Assembly (NCBI RefSeq): GCF_001902635.1
Contig: NZ_MJAO01000021.1
Location: 1 to 64,000, forward strand
Length of the DNA stretch: 64,000 nucleotides
Origin: Serratia marcescens
GTDB lineage: Bacteria > Pseudomonadota > Gammaproteobacteria > Enterobacterales > Enterobacteriaceae
Reading direction: 5' to 3'
Positions 1 to 7,730 of the stretch are shown in pieces. Position 1 is the stretch's first letter; each line of letters starts with the position of its first letter. The notes under the pieces are model-generated. The model did not search any database, had not been told where the DNA came from, and saw nothing but the letters and a program-made list of their open reading frames with translations. A program made the translations under genes and the position numbers.

Positions 1-717
1 TACCCGGCGGTCATTTTCTGGCTGCTGCCCGCGTTCTTCTTAGGGTTGTGCGCATTGCTGCTGAAGCGGCGCGAGACGCCGAGGAAATTCAATCTGCTGC
101 TGCTCGGCGGCATTCTGATCCCGGTGACGCTGGTGTTTGTCATCTCCTGGCGCTCGCCGCTGTTTGTCGATCGCTATCTCTATTCCGCTGCGCTCGGCAT
201 TCCGCTGGCGTTGGGCGTCTTGATCGCCGGAACGAAAAGCCGGGTGCGCGGGATCTCCCTGCTGCTGTTCTTCAGCCTGCTGTTCGGCTGCGGCGTGCGC
301 AACGACTACCCGGTCGAGAAAGATGAGTTCAAGGTGATGGTGCGCTACATCAACAGCAACTATCAGCCCGACGATGCGGTGGTGGTCAGTAATATGTTCA
401 ACTACCTGAGTTACGTGTATTACAACAAGAAGGGCTATCGCGCCTTGCTGTATACGCCGGCCCGGCCCAACGGCATTTCGGGCAAGCCCAATGCCTATGG
501 TTTCGGCACCTTCTTCCACGATCGGGCGGCGCAGACCTATGTCGACAAGCTCAGCGTTTTATCGAAAGGCCATCGCCGGGTCTGGTTGGTCAGCGGCGGG
601 GATTTCAATCAGGACTTCGGCCGTTCGCCGCCGGGGTGGGTCAATACCGGCACCTTCAAGAGCGGCGGTTTCGAGTCGCGCCTGTTCGTGGTGCGCGGCG
701 CCGGCGCGACGCGTTGA
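1..717 (+). CDS. C-terminal part of a membrane glycosyltransferase-like protein (partial)
   Basis: The frame is open from the first base, so only the 3' part of the gene is present (238 residues). The visible part begins with about four hydrophobic membrane segments, roughly residues 1-22, 33-55, 58-80 and 84-102, and ends in a soluble domain of about 130 residues. This layout is common to the C-terminus of GT39/ArnT-like dolichyl-phosphate-sugar transferases, but no catalytic motif is inside the window, so the assignment is an inference. Any start codon inside this stretch, such as the TTG at 46, is unlikely to be the real start because the hydrophobic coding sequence continues upstream of it. 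A terminator lies about 157 bases downstream. Confidence 0.6.
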   Translation, partial: YPAVIFWLLPAFFLGLCALLLKRRETPRKFNLLLLGGILIPVTLVFVISWRSPLFVDRYLYSAALGIPLALGVLIAGTKSRVRGISLLLFFSLLFGCGVRNDYPVEKDEFKVMVRYINSNYQPDDAVVVSNMFNYLSYVYYNKKGYRALLYTPARPNGISGKPNAYGFGTFFHDRAAQTYVDKLSVLSKGHRRVWLVSGGDFNQDFGRSPPGWVNTGTFKSGGFESRLFVVRGAGATR

Positions 718-873
718 GCGAAATGTCATATTTCCCATTCGGCGTTACATCTGGCCGAGCAAACTTACGCGGGGATGACAGTTCTATACATTGGGATTGG
801 TACTGTAGCTCTACCCGATGATGTTGTGTGTTATCCATTCCCTGTAGTGTATTACCCCATCCCTGTTAAGTTT
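718..873 (+). other. Intergenic leader to a terminator, possible small RNA or 3' UTR
   Basis: The 156 bases between the glycosyltransferase stop and the terminator at 874 hold no credible ORF. An extended -10-like element (TGGTACTGT, 798-806) lacks a convincing -35 box. The region may be the 3' UTR of the preceding gene or a short independent transcript; the sequence does not decide. Confidence 0.25.
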
Positions 874-899
874 ATCCCGCCTTGAGCGGGATTTTTTTT
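874..899 (+). terminator. Rho-independent terminator
   Basis: A perfect 7-bp stem (ATCCCGC at 874-880, GCGGGAT at 886-892) with a 5-base loop is followed by seven T. It is one-directional: the other strand has no T tract. It touches the stop codon of the convergent aldo/keto reductase gene. Confidence 0.85.
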
Positions 900-1962
900 A
901 TCGGTGTCCGGTGAGGCATACCCCGCCTGACATGATGTTGCGGGTGGTCGGCAGGGCGAGAAAATCGTGCGGGAATCCCAGCTCGATGGCGCTGAGATCG
1001 TCCAAGCGTTGCCACTGTTCTTCCGCCAGCGTCACGTTCAAGGCGCCGAGGTTATCTTCCAATTGCGCCAGAGTTCGGGCGCCGACGATCGGCGCGGTGA
1101 CCGCTGAGTGGCGCAGCGTCCAGGCCAGCGCGATTTGTGATGGAGAATATCCAGTCTCATAAGCTATCTGGTTGACGGCGTCGGCGATATCAAGATTGTG
1201 TGCGTTCAATGTCCCCTTGGCGCGCACGGCTTCACGCCGAGAGCCCGCTTCATCGTGCGATGGTTGCAGATCCTGCCGCCGGTATTTGCCGCTTAATACG
1301 CCGCCGGCCAGCGGCGACCACGGGATCACGCCCATCCCCAATTCTTGCGCCATCGGCATCAGCTCGCGTTCGACGGTGCGCTCCAGCAGATTGTACTCGA
1401 TTTGCAGAGCGATCAGCGGCGACCAGCCACGCAGCTCCGCCAGCATTTGCATCCTAGACGCCTGCCAGGCGGGAAGGTCCGATACTGCCACATACAGCAC
1501 TTTCCCGGCGCGTACTAAATCGTCCAGGGCGCGCATGATCTCTTCCACCGACGTGGTGAAATCCCAGGCGTGCAGATAGAGCAGATCGATGTAATCGGTA
1601 TTGAGCCGCTGCAGGCTTCCCTCCACCGATCGCAGCATGCTTTTGCGATGATTGCCGCCGGAATTGGGATCGTCCGGCTGCATCGGCAGGGTGTATTTGG
1701 TGGCGATCACCAACCGATCGCGGCGCCCGGCGGCGAATTCCCCCACGAAACGTTCGGCGCTGCCCTCGGTATAGCGGTTGGCGGTATCGATAAAGTTGCC
1801 GCCGCGTTCGACATAAACGTCAAACAGACGGCGAGCCTCGGCCAGTTCGGCGCCCCAGCCCCAGTCGGCGCCGAAGGTCATGGTGCCCAGCGCCAGCGGT
1901 GAAACGCGCAGGCCGGAACGGCCCAATAAACGATAGTGATCCAGCGATAGTGAGGTGTTCAT
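898..1962 (-). CDS. Aldo/keto reductase
   Basis: Encodes about 354 residues of an NADPH-dependent aldo/keto reductase barrel. The catalytic tetrad is visible: Asp and Tyr in NFIDTANRYTEG, Lys in VIATKYT and His in LLYLHAWD. Members of this family reduce aldehydes and ketones in the cytoplasm; the substrate cannot be told. The ATG at 1962 is preferred over the in-frame ATG at 1968 because the GGGAGA ribosome-binding site is about 8 bases from the former but only 2 from the latter. The gene is divergent from the LysR regulator at 2060, with about 100 bases between them, the usual arrangement of a regulator and its target. Confidence 0.85.
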   Translation of the reverse strand: MNTSLSLDHYRLLGRSGLRVSPLALGTMTFGADWGWGAELAEARRLFDVYVERGGNFIDTANRYTEGSAERFVGEFAAGRRDRLVIATKYTLPMQPDDPNSGGNHRKSMLRSVEGSLQRLNTDYIDLLYLHAWDFTTSVEEIMRALDDLVRAGKVLYVAVSDLPAWQASRMQMLAELRGWSPLIALQIEYNLLERTVERELMPMAQELGMGVIPWSPLAGGVLSGKYRRQDLQPSHDEAGSRREAVRAKGTLNAHNLDIADAVNQIAYETGYSPSQIALAWTLRHSAVTAPIVGARTLAQLEDNLGALNVTLAEEQWQRLDDLSAIELGFPHDFLALPTTRNIMSGGVCLTGHR

Positions 1963-2059
1963 AGGCATTCTCCCGTGTAGGTAGCGTCTACGGTAGCGCC
2001 CACAGGTTGTTTAAGGAATGCGCTATAATCTTCATGAATTATTAAGTAGGGAGAGCATA

Positions 2060-2965
2060 ATGAGGGGCAGTGATTTCGCCGAGTTGCGCGCCTTTGCCGC
2101 GATTGTTGAGCACGGTGGTTTCGCCCGCGCCGCTGCACATTTGGGGATGTCCGCTTCGGCGCTCAGCCAAACGCTGCGCAACCTGGAGGAGCGTCTGGGT
2201 GTGCGTTTACTGAATCGCACCACCCGCAGCGTGGCGCTGACTGAAGCCGGAAGACAGATGTTGGCGCGCCTGACGCCCGCGATGGCCGAGATTGACGCGG
2301 CGGTGGCGCAGGCGGTCGAGCAACGCCAGAATCCCTCAGGCCTTTTGCGGCTTAATGTAACCCGCGTGGCGGCGTTACATTTTCTGGCGCCTTTGATCGC
2401 GCCGTTTCATCATCAATATCCTGATATTACGCTCGATCTCAATGTTGAGGAGCGGTTGGTGGATATCGTTGCCGGCGGTTTTGACGCCGGCGTGCGGCTG
2501 CACGAGAAACTGGCGAAAGATATGGTGGCGGTCAAGCTGGGCGGGGAGGTGCGGATGCGTGTCGTTGCTTCACCGGCGTATTTGGCGCGTCACGGCCGGC
2601 CGTCAACACCGGGCGATCTGCATCGACATCGCTGCTTGAATTACCGCTGGCCGACCAACGGCAGTGTGTATCGCTGGGAGTTTGAGTGCGACGGTGAAAA
2701 GCAGGAGATCGCCGTGGAAGGGCCGGTGACAGTCGATGAGCCGGAAGTCTTGGTGCGGGCTGCGATGGATGGGGCTGGCATTGCCTACCTGTTTGAGCAA
2801 CAGGTTGCCGCCGGTTTGGCCGATGGCCGGTTGTTGCCGCTGCTCGATGCCTGGACGCCGCCGTTCCCCGGTTTCTATCTGTACTATCCGGCAAACCGCC
2901 AGATGCCGCGCCCGCTGCGTGCTTTTATCGACTTCGTCCGTCAACAGGCAGAGCAGGGTGCGTAG
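2060..2965 (+). CDS. LysR-family transcriptional regulator
   Basis: Encodes 301 residues with an N-terminal winged helix-turn-helix (about residues 5-63, including the helix with LGMSASALSQTLRNLE) and a LysR substrate-binding domain (about 90-295). An upstream in-frame ATG at 2018 is rejected because the ATG at 2060 has a good GTAGGGAGA ribosome-binding site at 2046-2054. It resembles the YafC/DmlR-type LysR subgroup. Its divergent position suggests that it controls the neighbouring aldo/keto reductase gene, probably together with itself; the inducer is unknown. Confidence 0.88.
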   Translation: MRGSDFAELRAFAAIVEHGGFARAAAHLGMSASALSQTLRNLEERLGVRLLNRTTRSVALTEAGRQMLARLTPAMAEIDAAVAQAVEQRQNPSGLLRLNVTRVAALHFLAPLIAPFHHQYPDITLDLNVEERLVDIVAGGFDAGVRLHEKLAKDMVAVKLGGEVRMRVVASPAYLARHGRPSTPGDLHRHRCLNYRWPTNGSVYRWEFECDGEKQEIAVEGPVTVDEPEVLVRAAMDGAGIAYLFEQQVAAGLADGRLLPLLDAWTPPFPGFYLYYPANRQMPRPLRAFIDFVRQQAEQGA

Positions 2966-3083
2966 CGCGATTTTTTTGAATAACACCGTCAGTTTTATTC
3001 GGTATTCAGCCGTTGCGCGCTTGATTAGATTGAACGCGAGATGGGCGCCGTCGGCGCCTCCGTGCAATGAGTGGGGAGTTTTT

Positions 3084-3635
3084 ATGGCGAAGACAGTGGT
3101 GGTGTTTCATTCCGGCTACGGCCATACCGAGCGTTTGGCGAAAGTGGTGGCGGAAGGCGCCGGGGCGGAACTGATCGCCATCGATCAGGACGGCGATATC
3201 AGTGATGAAGCGTGGCAGAAACTGGATGAGGCGGCCGCCATCATCTTCGGCTCGCCGACCTATATGGGCGGCCCGTCCTGGCAATTCAAGAAATTCGCCG
3301 ACGCCAGCTCCAAAGCCTGGTTCGGCCGCAAGTGGCAGGACAAAGTGTTCGGCGGCTTTACCAACAGCGCCAGCCTGAACGGCGACAAGCAGGTGACGTT
3401 GATCGCGCTGCAGACGCTGGCTTCGCAGCACGGCGGCCTGTGGGTCAGCCTGGGGCTGCTGCCGTCCAACACCAAATCGGCGCAGCGCACCGACGTCAAC
3501 AACCTGGGCGGCTCGGTGGGGCTGCTGGTGCAGACCCCGGCGGATGCCGGCGTGGATGAGATGCTGTCGGGCGATCTGGCGACTGCCAAGCTCTATGGCC
3601 AGCGCGTGGCGGGCTTTGCCGCCAAACTGGCGTAA
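3084..3635 (+). CDS. Flavodoxin-family NAD(P)H:quinone oxidoreductase-like protein
   Basis: Encodes 183 residues with a flavodoxin fold. The FMN phosphate-binding loop follows the first strand (VVVFHSGYGHTERLAK), and a second flavin loop is seen in FGSPTYMGGPSWQFK. It is related to WrbA-type and NADPH-dependent FMN reductases, which use FMN to reduce quinones or other small electrophiles in the cytoplasm. The start is fixed by GGGGAG at 3073-3078. It lies 118 bases after the LysR gene on the same strand and could be its second target. The exact substrate is not visible. Confidence 0.8.
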   Translation: MAKTVVVFHSGYGHTERLAKVVAEGAGAELIAIDQDGDISDEAWQKLDEAAAIIFGSPTYMGGPSWQFKKFADASSKAWFGRKWQDKVFGGFTNSASLNGDKQVTLIALQTLASQHGGLWVSLGLLPSNTKSAQRTDVNNLGGSVGLLVQTPADAGVDEMLSGDLATAKLYGQRVAGFAAKLA

Positions 3636-3676
3636 GGCCGCGCGTTCATTTTCTCTGCACAATTGGCGCGTAAACT

Positions 3677-3751
3677 GCGAAATGTTATTAGCCTGCTTGG
3701 GCTAACACTGCATTTCGTACAAATATTCCCGGTTCCTAGGCCGGGTTTTTT
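3677..3751 (+). ncRNA. Candidate structured small RNA (first of a tandem pair) or structured 3' UTR
   Basis: A folded segment precedes a terminator. The outer stem pairs CGAAATG (3678-3684) with CATTTCG (3711-3717); the inner stem pairs TTAGCC (3688-3693) with GGCTAA (3700-3705). The terminator follows at 3728-3751. A -10-like TAAACT lies at 3671-3676 but no good -35 box is seen. It may be an independent small RNA, or the processed 3' end of the flavodoxin-like mRNA. I do not recognise it as a known enterobacterial small RNA. Confidence 0.35.
3728..3751 (+). terminator. Rho-independent terminator
   Basis: CCCGG (3728-3732) pairs with CCGGG (3741-3745) across an 8-base loop and is followed by six T. 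It ends the flavodoxin-like gene or the candidate small RNA in front of it. Confidence 0.75.
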
Positions 3752-3793
3752 GTTGCTAAGGTCTGCTTAAGCTTTCACCGCTATACTGCGCCG

Positions 3794-3876
3794 CAGCACA
3801 GACATGCAATATGACTGTGTCGTAACTGTCGATTTGCTGTTGTTCAAGCAAGCCCGCATTCAGCGGGCTTTTTTTG
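3794..3876 (+). ncRNA. Candidate Hfq-type small RNA (second of a tandem pair)
   Basis: An isolated unit of about 83 nt sits between two terminators. A -10 box TATACT (3782-3787) predicts a start near 3794. The RNA would begin with a stem-loop (CACAG 3797-3801 with CTGTG 3815-3819, extended inside by CAT/ATG), continue as about 30 unpaired bases, and end with a strong terminator hairpin and U tract (3852-3876). This is the usual build of an Hfq-dependent trans-acting RNA. The -35 region is poor, so an activator may be needed. No known small RNA family was recognised. Confidence 0.45.
3852..3876 (+). terminator. Rho-independent terminator
   Basis: AGCCCGC (3852-3858) pairs perfectly with GCGGGCT (3864-3870) across a 5-base loop, followed by six more T. 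No protein gene ends here, which points to a short non-coding transcript. Confidence 0.85.
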
Positions 3877-4214
3877 GGTTGTTATTGCACGGACGGCCCA
3901 GTTGCAGGAAAATAATCGCGTTGTTATTCAAACATCATTCAACGACCAATAACCACAAACTTATTAATGTAATTAACTCCCTTGCCGGCATATTACCGTT
4001 TTGCGCTATGCTGACAGCAGGGCTGGGCATTATTTCCCGGTGATTTGCCGTGGTTCCAGCCGGTGCTGCATTAGGCTAAGAAAAGTCTGTTAATTAAATG
4101 TTAATGCTTTTTATTGTTGATTTGTCTGGCTTTTTTGGTTGAAATTCGAGTTGTTTATCCCTCACTGGCCGGGCGAGAGAGTATGCGCATTTTTATTCTG
4201 GTTATTAGCACTGT
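3877..4214. other. AT-rich intergenic region upstream of the MASE1-GGDEF gene
   Basis: This 338-base gap follows the second terminator and is clearly more AT-rich than the neighbouring genes, as expected for a promoter region. No repeat or convincing ORF was found; the open frame at 3804-4043 crosses a terminator and has no ribosome-binding site. Confidence 0.4.
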
Positions 4215-5675
4215 ATGGGTAAGGCGATGAATGCCAGAATAAACGCCAGGCATGGCCTGCCGCTTACGGCTCAGCTGATCAATCTTTTCATGCTGGCCTT
4301 TTTACTTTCCCTGGTGGGTATTCTTAGCCGGCCGATAGGTTCGCTTTCTTTATTCTGGCCGGTGAATGCGATTCTGCTCGGCCTGCTGCTGCGCAAACCC
4401 GCTTATGCCTCGCCGCTCGGTTGGCTCACCACCTATATGGGCATGGTCGCCGCCGATCTCAGCACCGGCGAGGGCTGGCCCCTGGCGTTATGGCTGAATG
4501 CCTGCAACATGTCGCTGATCGCCGTCGGCTACGGCATCATGCTGATGTTGCCCCAATCTCAACGGCGCATGGGCAAACCCCAGGCAATACTCTATATGTT
4601 CAGCGCCAGCCTGGCCGGCGCGGCGGTGGCGTCGACGCTGTCGGTACTGCGCAACGACAGCCTGTACAACAACACGGTGGTGGTCGCCTGGCTGGCCTGG
4701 TTCAGTGAGCAGTTCTCGACGACGTTGCTGCTGTTGCCGGTGCTGATGGCGGCACCGCGGCTGAAGCAACTGTTGCGCATGCAGGTGCGTTGGCGCTTGA
4801 AAGGCTGCCTGCCGCTGCTGGCGCTGTTGCTGTCGCTGGTGTTCAGCGTTTATATCGGTGGGCCGGGTGCCATCGCCTTCCCGATCCCGGCGCTGCTGTG
4901 GTGCGCGGTGCGCTACCCGCTGTTCCCCGTGACGTTGCTGACGCTACTGACCGGCATGACCGAGATCAGCAGCATTTCCGCCAATCTGGTGCTGTATGAA
5001 ACGCCGAACAACCATAACGCCTTCCTCGACACGCTGATGTCCGCCCGATTGGGCATTGCTATGCTGGTGATGGGGCCGCTGATCCTTGCCAGCTCCATCG
5101 CCGCCAACCGTAAACTGATGCGGCGTCTGGAGCACAGCGCCAACCACGATTTCCTGACCGGGGTGCTGGCGCGCAGCGCGATGACGCGTAAAGCGGGCGA
5201 GCTGTTGGAGCACAAGCACCGCTCCAAAGAGGCGGTGTCGCTGCTGTTGATCGACATCGACCATTTCAAGCAGATCAACGATACGCACGGCCACAGCGCC
5301 GGCGATCAGGTGCTGGCGTCGTTCGCGCACATCGTGCGGCGCGAGCTGCGGCATGACCAGCTGTTCGGCCGTTTGGGCGGCGAAGAGTTCGCCATCATGT
5401 TGCCGCGCGCGCTGGCGGCGCAGGGGGTGGCGTTGGGGGAACATCTGCGCCGGCTGGTGGAAAAGGCGGAGCTGCAGGCAGAGGGCAAACAGACGTTGAA
5501 AATCACCATCAGCGTCGGTGTCGCCAGCCTGGCGATGAACGAAGTGAAATCGCTGGAGCAGTTAATGAATATGGCGGATATCGCGCTTTATCGCGCCAAG
5601 TCGCAGGGGCGTAATCGGGTGGAGTCGTTCAACGTGGTGAACGGCAACAGCGTCGAGCATATCCTGTTCCGCTAG
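4215..5675 (+). CDS. Membrane diguanylate cyclase, MASE1 sensor plus GGDEF domain
   Basis: Encodes 486 residues. Residues of about 15-315 form eight or so membrane helices of MASE1 type (FWPVNAILLGLLLRKPA near the start). The C-terminal 165 residues are a GGDEF domain with the active site written GGEEF in the segment FGRLGGEEFAIM, which is compatible with cyclic-di-GMP synthesis from two GTP. The position of the inhibitory RxxD site reads RHDQ, so product feedback through that site is probably lost. The ATG at 4215 has a weak ribosome-binding site; an in-frame ATG at 4227 is an alternative. It is preceded by a long AT-rich region and stands alone, so it probably has its own promoter. Confidence 0.88.
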   Translation: MGKAMNARINARHGLPLTAQLINLFMLAFLLSLVGILSRPIGSLSLFWPVNAILLGLLLRKPAYASPLGWLTTYMGMVAADLSTGEGWPLALWLNACNMSLIAVGYGIMLMLPQSQRRMGKPQAILYMFSASLAGAAVASTLSVLRNDSLYNNTVVVAWLAWFSEQFSTTLLLLPVLMAAPRLKQLLRMQVRWRLKGCLPLLALLLSLVFSVYIGGPGAIAFPIPALLWCAVRYPLFPVTLLTLLTGMTEISSISANLVLYETPNNHNAFLDTLMSARLGIAMLVMGPLILASSIAANRKLMRRLEHSANHDFLTGVLARSAMTRKAGELLEHKHRSKEAVSLLLIDIDHFKQINDTHGHSAGDQVLASFAHIVRRELRHDQLFGRLGGEEFAIMLPRALAAQGVALGEHLRRLVEKAELQAEGKQTLKITISVGVASLAMNEVKSLEQLMNMADIALYRAKSQGRNRVESFNVVNGNSVEHILFR

Positions 5676-5701
5676 GGCTCGACGCTAGGCTGTGCCGGCG
5701 C

Positions 5702-6181
5702 TTACAGGCTCTTCAGCGCTTTGATGGTCTCATCCATGTCGATCTCGTGCTCGGAGAAGGTATGGGTGGTGTTCTGGAAGGTAGTGATGGTCAGCATGCG
5801 CAGCGTTTGCACGGCCTGCGTTTTGTCTTCGGACTGCGGGCGAATGCGGTTCATCAGCAGGCCGACCGACAGCACGGTGTTCTCTTTATCCACGTCGGCC
5901 TTGACCGGTACTTCCTTGGTGAAGGTGTTGAAAGACTTGATGCTGGTGATCTTGATTCTTTCATTGGCGATGATGATGTATTTGCTGGGCGCCAACACTT
6001 TGACTGCATAAGCCGACGGGCCTTTGGTGTTGTTGGTCGGTTCGAAGGTCACCGCCGCGTTTTTCTTAATCAGCTCCGGGTTCTGCACTTTAATCACGTG
6101 AAAATAACGATTTTCTCCGTTCTCGTCGGTAATAAAGCCGAAGCCTTTGTCTTCAAAAAAAGTCGTTATCTTGCCGTTCAT
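5702..6181 (-). CDS. Cold-shock-domain protein with an unassigned C-terminal domain
   Basis: Encodes 159 residues. Residues 1-65 are a cold-shock OB-fold with the RNP1-like KGFGFIT and the RNP2-like RYFHV motifs, indicating single-stranded nucleic-acid binding. Residues of about 70-159 form a second domain that I cannot place in a family; typical Csp proteins stop near residue 70. The ATG at 6181 (MNGKITTFF) is chosen over an upstream in-frame codon at 6205, because the cold-shock fold begins there and GAGAATAG precedes it. It is convergent with the diguanylate cyclase gene, 26 bases between stops. Its role is unknown; RNA chaperone activity is an inference from the first domain. Confidence 0.8.
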   Translation of the reverse strand: MNGKITTFFEDKGFGFITDENGENRYFHVIKVQNPELIKKNAAVTFEPTNNTKGPSAYAVKVLAPSKYIIIANERIKITSIKSFNTFTKEVPVKADVDKENTVLSVGLLMNRIRPQSEDKTQAVQTLRMLTITTFQNTTHTFSEHEIDMDETIKALKSL

Positions 6182-6347
6182 CGCTATTCTCACAAAAGGG
6201 TTCAATACAGCGCTTATGATAGCGCGGAATGCCCTGCAGCGACAGATTGCGCGGGCGGCATTTAGTCATGCGATAACGGCATTTAGCGGCTTTCTCCCCA
6301 CATGCTATGTTCATGCTGACTTCATTCAATGCGAAAAAGGAATAGCG

Positions 6348-6857
6348 ATGGGCATCAAACGTCTCAATCACGCCGTGCTGTATGTCAGCGACGTGCGGCA
6401 GAGCGCCGACTTTTATCATCAGGTGCTGGGATTCAAGCTGAAGCCGTCCGACAGCCCCGAGCGGGCGGTGTTTACGCAGGCCGCCGATTCGGACAACGAC
6501 CACGATTTGGCGCTGTTCAGCAAGAACCTGGGCCAGCAGCGCGCCGGGGTGTTTCGCGCCAACGGCGAACCACCGGCGGAACATGAGCCACCGGCCGGGC
6601 TGTATCATCTGGCCTGGGAAGTGGACAGCCTGGAAGAGCTGGAGCGCATTCGCCACCAGCTGGCCGAACGCGGTATTCTCGGGCTGGAAGAGGATCACGG
6701 CGTACACAAAAGCATTTATGGTCACGATCCGGACGGGTTGCTGTTCGAAGTGACCTGGTTTATTCCGCCGGCGCTGCTGACCGAAGAGGATAAAAACCAG
6801 CAGGGGATCCGCCCGCTGGATTTCGCCGCCGAGAAGCGGCGTTTCGCCGGCCGGTAA
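6348..6857 (+). CDS. VOC-family (glyoxalase/dioxygenase-fold) protein
   Basis: Encodes 169 residues with two beta-alpha-beta-beta-beta modules. Likely metal ligands are His in RLNHAVLYVSD, His in GLYHLAWEVDS and Glu in LLFEVTWF, the pattern of vicinal-oxygen-chelate enzymes such as glyoxalase I, extradiol dioxygenases and fosfomycin-resistance proteins. The similarity to ring-cleaving dioxygenases (CatE-like) is the most evident, but the substrate cannot be deduced. The start at 6348 follows an AAAAGGA ribosome-binding site; the longer open frame from 6147 overlaps the divergent cold-shock gene and is not credible. No operon partner. Confidence 0.8.
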   Translation: MGIKRLNHAVLYVSDVRQSADFYHQVLGFKLKPSDSPERAVFTQAADSDNDHDLALFSKNLGQQRAGVFRANGEPPAEHEPPAGLYHLAWEVDSLEELERIRHQLAERGILGLEEDHGVHKSIYGHDPDGLLFEVTWFIPPALLTEEDKNQQGIRPLDFAAEKRRFAGR

Positions 6858-6893
6858 GCGGCTCAGGTGCGGGGCGCCGCGGCGCCCCGACGA

Positions 6894-7721
6894 TCACAGC
6901 ACTTTGTTGAGGAAGTTAACGGTGCGCGGATGCTGTGGCTGAGCCAGCACCTGTCTGGCGTCACCCTGTTCGACGATCCGCCCATCGACCATAAACACCA
7001 CCCGATCCGCCGCTTCGCGCGCAAAGCCGATTTCATGGGTGACTACCACTAGCGTGACGCCCAGATCCGCCAACCCCTTAATCACGTCCAGCACTTCGCC
7101 GACCAGCTCGGGATCGAGCGCGGAGGTCGGTTCATCGAACAGGATCACCTTCGGGTTCAGCGCCAGCGCGCGCGCGATGGCGATGCGCTGCTGTTGGCCG
7201 CCGGAGAGGTGGCGGGGGTAGGCGTCCGCTTTATGGCGCAGCCCGACGGTGTCCAACAGCTCATGGGCCACCGCTTTCGCCCGTTCGCGGGAGTGAATTT
7301 TGTGCACCACCGGCGCTTCGATGATGTTTTCCAGCACCGTCAGGTGCGGGAACAGGTTGAAATTTTGGAACACGTAGCCGACGTTGACGCGTTGCCGAAG
7401 GATGGCCTTTTCCTTCAGCTCATACAGCCGATTGCCCTTGCGGCGGTAGCCGACGTAGTCGCCGTCGATGCGGATAAACCCCTCATCGACGCGCTCCAGA
7501 TGGTTAATCGCCCGCAGCAGCGTCGATTTGCCGGAGCCGGAAGGGCCGAGGATCACGGTGACGGTGCCAGGCTGCAGCGTCAGGCTGACGTCGTCCAGCG
7601 CCTTGTGTTTGCCGAAGAACTTGCTCACGTTGCTGATTTCGATCAGGCCGCGTGCCGGCACCGGGGTGAGGTTGCGCGCCGGCTGCTCGGGCAAGGCGTA
7701 ATAATCAATGGCTTCAGACAT
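6894..7721 (-). CDS. Amino-acid-type ABC transporter ATP-binding protein (YxeO-like)
   Basis: Encodes 275 residues of a polar-amino-acid ABC transporter ATPase. Walker A is GPSGSGKST, the signature is LSGGQQQR, Walker B is [14 protein letters not shown] and the switch His lies in VVVTHEIGF. It drives import through the permease encoded 9 bases upstream and the binding protein two genes further back. It is the last gene of a leftward cluster with the same functional parts as Bacillus yxeKLMNOP, so the cargo is probably an S-modified cysteine or similar sulfur amino acid. That specificity is inferred from context only. The first 25 residues precede the usual domain start. Confidence 0.88.
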   Translation of the reverse strand: MSEAIDYYALPEQPARNLTPVPARGLIEISNVSKFFGKHKALDDVSLTLQPGTVTVILGPSGSGKSTLLRAINHLERVDEGFIRIDGDYVGYRRKGNRLYELKEKAILRQRVNVGYVFQNFNLFPHLTVLENIIEAPVVHKIHSRERAKAVAHELLDTVGLRHKADAYPRHLSGGQQQRIAIARALALNPKVILFDEPTSALDPELVGEVLDVIKGLADLGVTLVVVTHEIGFAREAADRVVFMVDGRIVEQGDARQVLAQPQHPRTVNFLNKVL

Positions 7722-7730
7722 GCGGGTCTC

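Noticed and set aside
3804-4043. 79-codon frame downstream of the tandem terminators
   Set aside because: Crosses a strong terminator and lacks a ribosome-binding site; the region is better explained as a small RNA plus promoter DNA.
6147-6347. N-terminal extension of the VOC protein
   Set aside because: Overlaps the divergent cold-shock gene; the fold starts at 6348 behind a good ribosome-binding site.
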